A stretch of 10,923 bases of DNA from Anaerolineales bacterium UBA3940. Its GTDB lineage: Bacteria > Chloroflexota > Anaerolineae > Aggregatilineales > UBA3940. A program made the position numbers and the translations under genes. The notes beneath the pieces were generated by a model. That model was not told the DNA's origin, made no database searches, and saw only the letters and a program-made list of their open reading frames with translations. The stretch covers positions 1,038-11,960 of the forward strand of contig DGDY01000262.1 of NCBI GenBank assembly GCA_002385675.1, read 5' to 3'. Positions 5,044 to 10,923 of the stretch are shown one piece after another. Numbering within the stretch: the first letter of the stretch is position 1; every line of letters starts with the position of its first letter.

Positions 5044-8016
5044 CTAATCAGGCTCGACAGTAATGGTGAGCCGCTTGCTGACCGTCATGTTGCCCGCCGT
5101 GTCATACGCGCGGAGTTCGATGAAGTGCCTGCCGGGATTGGTGATCATCCAGCGCTCGTTGAACGGCGCGACCGTGCTCGTGGCAACCAACTCTCCGTCG
5201 ACGTAGAACTCGACGCGGTCCATTGAGATGTTGTCCACGACGTTCGGCTGGATGACCACATATTCGTCTGCGGGCGTGAAAGTTGCACCATCCTGCGGGG
5301 ACAGTATATCCACCGTGGGCGGGGCGTTGTCCACCGTTACCGGGATGACGAATTCCTCGATGGAGTTGTTGCCGCGCACCACCGTCAGGCGCAGGCTGTA
5401 CAGCCCGTTAAGCTGGCGTGCATCCCACACGCCAAGCTCCCCGTTGCTGACGGGTGAGGTGCGTGTCGTGCCGATCTGTGTCCACGCGGTCGGGTTGATG
5501 CCCTCGCCGTAGTCCAGACGATAGCTGGCGAAGTTGGCGTCGCGCGCGTTGCCCCGGATTGTAACCGCGCCGCGTACCGTGCTGAAGGGCTGCGGCTCGA
5601 TGATCGCCACGTCGCCCGCGCTGGTCGGCGCGGCGATGCTGTCGTACTGGTCAGGCGGCTGCGGGATCCCTGCCTCGCGCACCCAGTCTGCCGCTTCAGG
5701 CGGCAGCACCATGAACACTTTTTCCTCGACAAGCTCGGGCGGCGTGTAGACCGTCGCCAGCAGCCCCGTCTCGCGGTTGATGCGGAAGAGTTGATAGACG
5801 TTGTCGGGCTGGGTAGGCTCGGTGCCGCGCTTGAAGATCTCGCGCCGCGTCGGGCAGTGCTCGGTCGGCAGCAGGCCGGATGTCTCGCACACGACCATCT
5901 CGACCACGTCGTCGGGGCGGGCCCACGTCTGCACCGGCTTGCTTTCATGCGCGATTTCCATCACGGCTTTCCACAGCGGGGCTGCGCCGTCGATGGCGGG
6001 CAGGTCGATCATCGGGCTGTTGTCCGTGTTGCCGACCCACACCCCGACGGCGATCTGTGGGGTGTAGCCGACGGCGAGCGTGTCGCGGTAGTCGTTGGTT
6101 GTGCCCGTCTTGACGGCAGCCGGGCGGCTGAGCTGGAGCGCGCTGTTCGGCCCGACGCTCGGCAGGCGCGCCTCCTCGTCGGAGAGAATGTCGTTCATGA
6201 GGTACGCCAGCGCCGGTTCGACAACCGGATTCTGCCCGAAGGTTGCGCCCTTGCCGTACTCCCACAGAATCTCGCCGTCGTGCGTCTCGACGCGCAGGAT
6301 GAACGTCGGGTCGAGCGTGCGGAAGCCGGGCCGTCGCTGGTCCTGCGGCACGGGCGTGCCCGCCATCGTGCCGTTGTTGGCGAGCACGCTGTAGGCGTAG
6401 GTGAGGTCGAACAGCGTCGTCTCACCGCCGCCAAGTGCCAGGGCCAGGCCGTAGTGATCAAGCCCCCGGTCGAGCGTGTTGATGCCCATCGCGTGCGCGG
6501 TGCGGATCGTGTTGTCGATGCCAACCCACTCCTGTACCTGCACGGCTGAGACATTGTAGGAGTTGGCAAGCGCGCTGCGGATGCTCTGCGGCCCGTGGTA
6601 CTGGCGGTCGATGTTCTCTGGTACGTAGGGCTGGTTGCTGCCCACGTCGAACGCGGTGCGCACGTCGAGCGTCATGGTAGCGGGCGTGTAGCCCTGCATG
6701 AACGCCGTCAGGAAGGTGAAGGGCTTGAAGGCCGAGCCGGGCTGCCGCTCCGCCATAGCGACGTTAAAACTGCCGTCGATGCTTTCGTCGTAGTAGTCCA
6801 GGCTGCCCAGCATGGAGAGCACCTCGCCCGTCTGCGCGTTCAGCACGACGACGGCGGCGTTGGTGACGTGGTGATCCTTCCCGGCACGCGACTCGGGGAG
6901 CGGGTGCAGGTAGGCCGCGGCGGTGCATTCCCCGCCGTCAGAGGTGGGCAGCACGGTGTCAAGCGGCTGGCCGCTCAGCCGTGCGACGTGCGAGCGGGCC
7001 GCGCATTCGACCTGCTGGTACAGGTCGTAGTCGAGCGTGGTATACACCACCAGCCCGCCCCGGTATACAAGCTCCTCGCCGACGATCTCCTCAAGCTGCT
7101 TGCGGGCCTCGACGGAGAAGTGCGGCGCGAGCAGGTCGAAGCGCTGCTCCGCCACCTGGATGTCAAGCTCCGCCGCGTAGGCAATGTCCGCCTCCTCCCG
7201 CGTGATCATCCCCTGCTCGACCATGCTGTCGAGCACCGCCTTCTGCCGGATTTTCGCCAGCTCGTAGTTGTCGATGGGGTTAAGCGCCGGGGATTGAGGG
7301 ATGGCGGCCAGCATGGCCGACTCGGCAAGCGTTAGCTCACGCGCGGGCTTGTCGAAGTAGACGCGCGCCGCCGCCTCGACGCCGTAGGCCAGGTTCCCGT
7401 AGAAGTTCGTGTTGAGGTACCACTCAAGGATCTGGTCCTTGCTGTAGGTGTTGCTGATGCGGATGGCGAGGATCAGTTCCTTGAGCTTGCGCTCGTAGCT
7501 GAGCGCCGTCCGCTCCTCCGGCTCGATGAGCACGTTTTTGACAAGCTGCTGCGTAATGGACGATCCGCCCTGGATCGAGCCGCCAGTCAGGTTGTTGACC
7601 GCCGCCCGCAGGATGCCCTCCAGGTTGTAGCCGGGGTTCTCGTAGAAGGTCCGGTCCTCGATCGCGATGGTCGCGTTGCGCAGGTGGAGGGGGATGTCCT
7701 CAAGCTCCGCCCAGGTGCGGTCGCCGCCGAGCGGGTCGATCACCTCATACAGCAAATGCTGGCCGGTGCGGTCGTAGATCTTCGTCGTGCCGAAGTCCTG
7801 CTCGACAGCGGCAATCGCGCCCGGCTCGGGAAGCTGCTGGGCGTAATATCCGTAAATGCTGACCATCGTGCCCACGCCCGCGAGCGCGCCGAGCAGGTTC
7901 AGACCGATCACGCTCAGCGCAATAACGATGAGCCAGCGGGCGAGCTGGCGTGCGCCGGTACGGTCCCGCTCCCGGCGCTCGCGGCGGCGGTGAATAATCT
8001 GGCGAGTGGTGCTCAC
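5044..8016 (-). CDS. Class A penicillin-binding protein, PBP1A type (bifunctional peptidoglycan synthase)
   Basis: The 990-residue protein polymerises and crosslinks peptidoglycan outside the membrane. A basic cytosolic tail (1-27) precedes one membrane anchor (about 28-50). The GT51 domain shows EDRTFYENPGYN (120-131, Glu120 the expected catalytic base, Asn where most relatives have His), GGSSITQQLVKN (150-161), ERKLKE (175-180) and ILEWYLN (196-202). The transpeptidase has SAFK (428-431), SYN (486-488) and KTG (636-638), so both activities look intact; Cys710 and Cys721 frame the usual GLLPTEHCP region. Residues about 802-895 and 900-990 are two beta-rich, Ig-like tail domains, longer than in proteobacterial PBP1A, perhaps binding wall or surface polymers. 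The start is GTG 8016: GGAG (8025-8028) lies 8 bases upstream, and the nearby ATG at 8030 is out of frame. It is divergent from the OmpR-type regulator. Confidence 0.95.
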   Translation of the reverse strand: MSTTRQIIHRRRERRERDRTGARQLARWLIVIALSVIGLNLLGALAGVGTMVSIYGYYAQQLPEPGAIAAVEQDFGTTKIYDRTGQHLLYEVIDPLGGDRTWAELEDIPLHLRNATIAIEDRTFYENPGYNLEGILRAAVNNLTGGSIQGGSSITQQLVKNVLIEPEERTALSYERKLKELILAIRISNTYSKDQILEWYLNTNFYGNLAYGVEAAARVYFDKPARELTLAESAMLAAIPQSPALNPIDNYELAKIRQKAVLDSMVEQGMITREEADIAYAAELDIQVAEQRFDLLAPHFSVEARKQLEEIVGEELVYRGGLVVYTTLDYDLYQQVECAARSHVARLSGQPLDTVLPTSDGGECTAAAYLHPLPESRAGKDHHVTNAAVVVLNAQTGEVLSMLGSLDYYDESIDGSFNVAMAERQPGSAFKPFTFLTAFMQGYTPATMTLDVRTAFDVGSNQPYVPENIDRQYHGPQSIRSALANSYNVSAVQVQEWVGIDNTIRTAHAMGINTLDRGLDHYGLALALGGGETTLFDLTYAYSVLANNGTMAGTPVPQDQRRPGFRTLDPTFILRVETHDGEILWEYGKGATFGQNPVVEPALAYLMNDILSDEEARLPSVGPNSALQLSRPAAVKTGTTNDYRDTLAVGYTPQIAVGVWVGNTDNSPMIDLPAIDGAAPLWKAVMEIAHESKPVQTWARPDDVVEMVVCETSGLLPTEHCPTRREIFKRGTEPTQPDNVYQLFRINRETGLLATVYTPPELVEEKVFMVLPPEAADWVREAGIPQPPDQYDSIAAPTSAGDVAIIEPQPFSTVRGAVTIRGNARDANFASYRLDYGEGINPTAWTQIGTTRTSPVSNGELGVWDARQLNGLYSLRLTVVRGNNSIEEFVIPVTVDNAPPTVDILSPQDGATFTPADEYVVIQPNVVDNISMDRVEFYVDGELVATSTVAPFNERWMITNPGRHFIELRAYDTAGNMTVSKRLTITVEPD

Positions 8017-8024
8017 CCTGTGTG

Positions 8025-8028
8025 CTCC
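8025..8028 (-). promoter_or_regulatory. Ribosome binding site that fixes the GTG start of the peptidoglycan synthase
   Basis: Read on the minus strand, GGAG lies 8 bases before GTG (8014-8016). The ATG at 8028-8030 overlaps this site and reaches a TGA after five codons, so it cannot be the start of the large protein. Confidence 0.6.
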
Positions 8029-8067
8029 ATGCCAATCTCATGGCGTCCTGGCGGCTTTACGGCGCCC

Positions 8068-8118
8068 AGTTTACCACTTTGTCACCGCATTGAAAATCAC
8101 ACCGGGGGCCTATAGGAT
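8068..8118. promoter_or_regulatory. Overlapping candidate promoters for the divergent gene pair
   Basis: Two face-to-face candidates share the same bases. For the minus-strand synthase: TTTTCA (8091-8096) and TAAACT (8068-8073), 17 bases apart, 4 of 6 matches each. For the plus-strand regulator: TTGAAA (8090-8095, 5 of 6) and TAGGAT (8113-8118, 4 of 6), 17 bases apart. If both are used, the two polymerases would compete. The matches are modest and could be chance, but this is the AT-richer part of the window. Confidence 0.3.
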
Positions 8119-8186
8119 CGAAAACAAGACAACCATCATGCTATTTGGGCCGGCCTTCACAGCATCTTATATCGGACAAACATGTT

Positions 8187-8208
8187 CCGTAATTGACATT
8201 ATATACGG
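8187..8208. promoter_or_regulatory. Candidate operator dyad enclosing a minus-strand TATAAT box
   Basis: CCGTA (8187-8191) and TACGG (8204-8208) form a 5-bp inverted repeat around 12 bases. The interior contains a perfect TATAAT on the minus strand (8198-8203), although no good -35 lies 17 bases behind it. The right arm touches the GGGAG ribosome site of the regulator (8207-8211). A protein bound here could affect both divergent genes; autoregulation is inference. Confidence 0.3.
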
Positions 8209-8218
8209 GAGTGACGCA

Positions 8219-8914
8219 ATGGATGCGCTCCGGCGCCTGCTGCTTGTTGGAAACGAGGGTGCCCTGTCCGGCTGGCAGGATCGCCTGCTTGCGCGGGGGT
8301 TTCACCTGAGCTGCGTGCCGAGCGGCACGGTGGCGCTGCGCGACATCCACACCAACGGCCTGCCTCACCTGCTGATCGTCCGGCTGGAGCTTCCCGATAT
8401 GAGCGGGCTGGACTTCTGCCGGAGCCTGTGCGAGAAGGCAGACATCCCCATCATCATGCTGGCCCAGCAGGACGCGCCGGGGCTTGCGGTGCGGGCGCTG
8501 CGCCACGCGGACGACTTTCTGCGCGAGCCGATCGACCCGGAGGAGCTGATCATGCGCGTGCAGCGCGTCCTCAGCCGGGTGGGCAACTTCAGCTATGCGG
8601 GCGCGCGGCCCGTACAAGTCTGCGACTTCCTCGAAGTGGACTTTGTCCGGCGGCGCGTGTTTGTCGATGGGCATGAGCGCCAGTTAACCCCGACGGAAAA
8701 TGCGCTGCTGCAGGTCCTGGTGAAGCACTGCGGAGAGGTTGTCTCGGTGGAGACGCTGATCGAGCGGCTGTGGCGCAACGGCGTCCACCTGCGCGACCGC
8801 AACGCGCTGCGCGTCCACATGCACCGGCTGCGGCAGAAGCTGGAGCGCACGCGGGGCGATGCAGGCGTCATCCGCACCGAGCGCGGCATTGGCTACACGC
8901 TGGTGGTGTGTTGA
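8219..8914 (+). CDS. OmpR/PhoB-type DNA-binding regulator with a degenerate, phosphorylation-dead receiver
   Basis: The 231-residue protein has a receiver-like domain (about 1-118), a short linker, and a winged-helix effector (about 132-231). The effector shows the family pattern LTPTENALLQVLVKHCGEVVS (156-176), the recognition-helix region NALRVHMHRLRQKLE (195-209) and the wing RTERGIGYTL (219-228). The receiver keeps the fold pattern but not the chemistry: LLLVGNEGAL has Gly11-Asn12 where two acids should be, IVRLELPDMSG has Arg55 in place of the phospho-accepting Asp, MLAQQD has Ala82 for Thr/Ser, and FLREPID has Glu103 for Lys. It should bind DNA without phosphorylation. ATG 8219 has GGGAG 7 bases upstream; extending further would add residues foreign to the family. 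No histidine kinase is adjacent. Being divergent from the peptidoglycan synthase, that gene and itself are likely targets (inference). Confidence 0.9.
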   Translation: MDALRRLLLVGNEGALSGWQDRLLARGFHLSCVPSGTVALRDIHTNGLPHLLIVRLELPDMSGLDFCRSLCEKADIPIIMLAQQDAPGLAVRALRHADDFLREPIDPEELIMRVQRVLSRVGNFSYAGARPVQVCDFLEVDFVRRRVFVDGHERQLTPTENALLQVLVKHCGEVVSVETLIERLWRNGVHLRDRNALRVHMHRLRQKLERTRGDAGVIRTERGIGYTLVVC

Positions 8915-8925
8915 GGCTCCGGATG

Positions 8926-8974
8926 ACACCCCCTCTGCCGCTGCGGAGCAGCGGCATCTCCCCCTGTTAAGGGG
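8926..8974 (-). repeat. Modular palindromic repeat, inverted copy
   Basis: TGCCGCTGC (8936-8944) pairs perfectly with GCAGCGGCA (8948-8956) across GGA, a 9-bp stem beginning 22 bases after the regulator stop. CCCCT and AGGGG (8961-8965, 8970-8974) around GTTA form a second small hairpin. Read on the minus strand, the order is short hairpin, AGGGGGA, variable hairpin, GAGGGGGTGTC, the same as in the copies at 1391 and 9005. It may serve as a terminator for the converging genes, though there is no U-tract. Confidence 0.6.
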
Positions 8975-9004
8975 CGATCAGGCCATTCGTACATTTCCTG
9001 ACTG

Positions 9005-9057
9005 CCCCCTGTTAGGGGGAAGTGGCCTGCCGCAGGCAGGGTCGAAGGGGATAGCGG
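9005..9057 (+). repeat. Modular palindromic repeat, forward copy
   Basis: CCCCCT (9005-9010) pairs with AGGGGG (9014-9019). GCCTG (9025-9029) pairs with CAGGC (9033-9037). GTCGAAGGGG (9041-9050) follows, exactly as at 1454-1463. The first module CCCCCTGTTA is identical to 8960-8969, and the two copies lie head to head with 30 bases between them. The whole convergent gap is repeat sequence; no gene is visible in it. Confidence 0.6.
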
Positions 9058-9071
9058 GCGGCTGGGCCACC

Positions 9072-10923
9072 CTACCGCACCTTAAAGCCGCCCATTGCCA
9101 GGTGATCGCCCAGGCTCTCGCCGCCTGCGCCGGTGACGGGCAGCCGCTCCAGCGAGGGCCAGCTGTAGAGCACCACCCACACCTGATACTCACCGGGCGG
9201 CAGGTCCGGCGGCAGGATGAAGCCGTAGTTGTCACGCAATGGCTGGCCGGGCTGCCAGGTGTTCGTCGGCGCGAACCCGCCGACCGGCGCGCGGTCGTGC
9301 TGCATGACCGGCAGGCCATCCGGCCCCAGCAGGTGAACCGCGACGGTGTAGCTCTCCCCGACCGGCGCGGCAGCCTCCCACAGCAGCGAGATGCCCAGTT
9401 GATCGCCGGGCTGCACCGCGTCAAGGCCGCGCGGCTCGCCGTTGACCGTCACGTCGAAGCCCGCCAGCCGGATCGCCTCGCCAAAGCGGGCTCCTGAGGC
9501 GGTCGCCGGGGGCTGGGTGGGGGGCGGGGCCTGGTAGGGCAGAAGCTGCACCAGCCGGGCGTACTGGTTGAAGTCCACGGTGCGGGTCATGTAGTTGTGC
9601 TCCGCGAAGTAGCGCTCGACCGGGCGCGGCGCCCAGGGCAGGTCCGGTCCGAGGTCCATCACCAGCCAGATGGGCTGCCCGTTGTAGAACGTCCCCGTCT
9701 GGCTGAAGATCACCTGTGCGGCGACTGCGCGTGCTCCGGCAAGCTCCTCGATTGTGCCCTCCGCCACAGCGGGCGGCTGCTCCGGGCTGTAGCGCTCGCC
9801 GGGCGCCCAGGGCAGCGAGTACCACGTCGTCCGCCCCTTGTAGTAGTTCATAAAGTGCGGCACGTATGTTGGCGATGAGAGCAGGATGGTATCGCCGGGG
9901 GCGGCGTGCTCGGTGAGGTATTCCCTCATCTCGTGGACCACCGGGTCGTTGCCGTGGATGCGCGGGTCGTCATATGCCTGCCGCAGCGCGAAGATCGCCA
10001 CCGCGAGCGCCAGCAGCGGCGCGCCACCGAGCGCCCCGACAAGCACCTGCCGCCGCGTGACGTTGCTCCGGTGCAGCCAGCCGATCAACCCGCCGGTGAG
10101 CACGAGCGCCGCCGCGAGCACCGCCAGCGTGGGCCAGTCCGGGCGCGGGATGAGCCAGCGGATGTCGGTTTCGGCCTGCGGCAGGTAGAGCAGCGCACCG
10201 ATGGGCTGCGACCAGCGGAAGGTCCACACCGCCGGCCCGCGCCAGGGCGTGTCGGTGATGGCGCGGCTCAGATAATCGTAGTAGTCGAGCAGGTAGACGT
10301 ACGTGCCGCCGATCTGCACGGCGAGGCCCCACAGCGCCAGCGCGCCGAGCGCCAGCCGGGGGAGCCATGCCCCGCTGTTCAGCATCCGGTCGATCAGCGG
10401 CAGCGCGGCGATCATCAGGAAGGGCGTCAGCGGCATCATGTACCGCGCCCCCCAGCCTGTGCCGCCCGACCACTGCTCGCCGCGTACGAGGGCGTACGTC
10501 ACGACGAAGATCAGCAGCAGCCCCAGCGGCAGCCACGACTCCCGCCAGCGTGCTCGCGGCAGCACGAGCGGCGCGCTGAGCGCAAGCAGCAGCACCGGCG
10601 AGGTCCACCAGACCGCCTTGCCGGGGCTGATGAGGTAGCCGCCGACACCCAGCCACATATGAGGCAGGTTGGCGAGCATCGCGCTGAGGCGGTGCGCTAT
10701 GTCGTAGCGGTACGTCCACGCAAGGAGGTCGGTGCGGAACACGAACAGCGCCACGCCGACGATCAGACCAACGACGACAAGCCAGGCGGCGATCTGCACG
10801 ATCTGCCTTCCGCGCCGCCCTTCAAGCGCGCCGCCGGGGTAGGCCAGCAGTATCAGCGCGGGCAGCGCGATGATCGCCGCCTCCTTGCTCAGCAGCGCCA
10901 GCATCGTCACGACCACGCCCCCG
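9072..10923 (-). CDS. Integral-membrane glycosyltransferase (GT-C / PMT-like), C-terminal part, gene runs off the window
   Basis: About 616 residues are visible and the start lies beyond 10923. Counting from the codon at 10914-10916, residues 1-312 hold about nine membrane segments, opening with LLSKEAAIIALPALILL, a loop-helix pattern typical of polyprenyl-phosphate-sugar-dependent transferases. WSGGTGWGARYMMPLTPF (149-166) matches the WGxRYxxPxxPF signature of these enzymes. The catalytic acidic motif of the first outer loop would be in the missing N-terminus, so activity cannot be judged. Residues about 330-460 form a soluble alpha/beta region (GDTILLSSPTY, 341-351); a Pro-rich linker (APPPTQPPATA, 463-473) leads to a beta-sandwich (about 478-614) with VQPGDQLGISLLWEA and LPPGEYQVWVVLYS. 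The likely role is moving a sugar from a lipid carrier to a surface glycan or protein. It stops at TAG 9072-9074 and converges on the regulator. Confidence 0.83.
   Translation of the reverse strand, partial: GGVVVTMLALLSKEAAIIALPALILLAYPGGALEGRRGRQIVQIAAWLVVVGLIVGVALFVFRTDLLAWTYRYDIAHRLSAMLANLPHMWLGVGGYLISPGKAVWWTSPVLLLALSAPLVLPRARWRESWLPLGLLLIFVVTYALVRGEQWSGGTGWGARYMMPLTPFLMIAALPLIDRMLNSGAWLPRLALGALALWGLAVQIGGTYVYLLDYYDYLSRAITDTPWRGPAVWTFRWSQPIGALLYLPQAETDIRWLIPRPDWPTLAVLAAALVLTGGLIGWLHRSNVTRRQVLVGALGGAPLLALAVAIFALRQAYDDPRIHGNDPVVHEMREYLTEHAAPGDTILLSSPTYVPHFMNYYKGRTTWYSLPWAPGERYSPEQPPAVAEGTIEELAGARAVAAQVIFSQTGTFYNGQPIWLVMDLGPDLPWAPRPVERYFAEHNYMTRTVDFNQYARLVQLLPYQAPPPTQPPATASGARFGEAIRLAGFDVTVNGEPRGLDAVQPGDQLGISLLWEAAAPVGESYTVAVHLLGPDGLPVMQHDRAPVGGFAPTNTWQPGQPLRDNYGFILPPDLPPGEYQVWVVLYSWPSLERLPVTGAGGESLGDHLAMGGFKVR

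Noticed and set aside
8193..8198. Perfect plus-strand TTGACA just before the regulator gene
   Set aside because: A -10 box 17 bases on would fall on the start codon (8216-8221, GCAATG) and does not match, so it is not a usable -35 for this gene.
8006..8218. N-terminal extension of the regulator to upstream in-frame starts
   Set aside because: It would overlap the start of the synthase gene and add about 70 residues with no family match, while ATG 8219 has a proper ribosome site and gives a normal receiver start.

Overview
The window comes from a GC-rich bacterial chromosome and most resembles Chloroflexota of the Anaerolineae type. That placement is inferred from protein style: a class A penicillin-binding protein with an ED..FY.NPG first motif and Ig-like tails, a GT-C glycosyltransferase with a C-terminal beta-sandwich, a two-part GNAT-like protein of a kind I associate with that phylum, and small GC-rich palindromic repeats between genes. 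There is no rRNA or marker gene to confirm it. I see no tRNA, rRNA, CRISPR array, transposase, phage gene or complete mobile element.

Layout: 1-133 is a non-coding leader with decayed repeat fragments. 134-1111 (+) is a CSP41-like SDR dehydratase/epimerase. 1112-1532 is a repeat-filled convergent gap. 1533-4898 (-) looks like a three-gene operon, transcribed permease (3144-4898), universal stress protein (2684-3124), GNAT-like protein (1533-2660), with gaps of only 19 and 23 bases. A plausible sigma70 promoter for it lies in the 145-base gap 4899-5043. 5044-8016 (-) is a 990-residue bifunctional peptidoglycan synthase starting at GTG. 8017-8218 is an AT-richer divergent control region. 8219-8914 (+) is a small OmpR-type regulator. 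8915-9071 is a convergent gap holding two head-to-head palindromic repeats. 9072-10923 (-) is the C-terminal part of a membrane glycosyltransferase that runs off the window end.

How the genes may work together: the permease, stress protein and acyltransferase-like gene look co-transcribed, suggesting an ion-transport or stress module in which the cytosolic stress protein senses or tunes the permease (inference). The regulator is divergent from the peptidoglycan synthase and has lost every key receiver residue (both pocket acids, the phospho-accepting Asp, the Thr and the Lys). It is therefore probably a phosphorylation-independent regulator, and a candidate controller of itself and the cell-wall gene.

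The most interesting items are this phosphorylation-dead regulator, the fusion of a secreted carboxypeptidase-regulatory-like domain to an ArsB/NhaD-type permease, and a modular palindromic repeat family placed at gene ends. None of these clearly amounts to a wholly new system on sequence alone.
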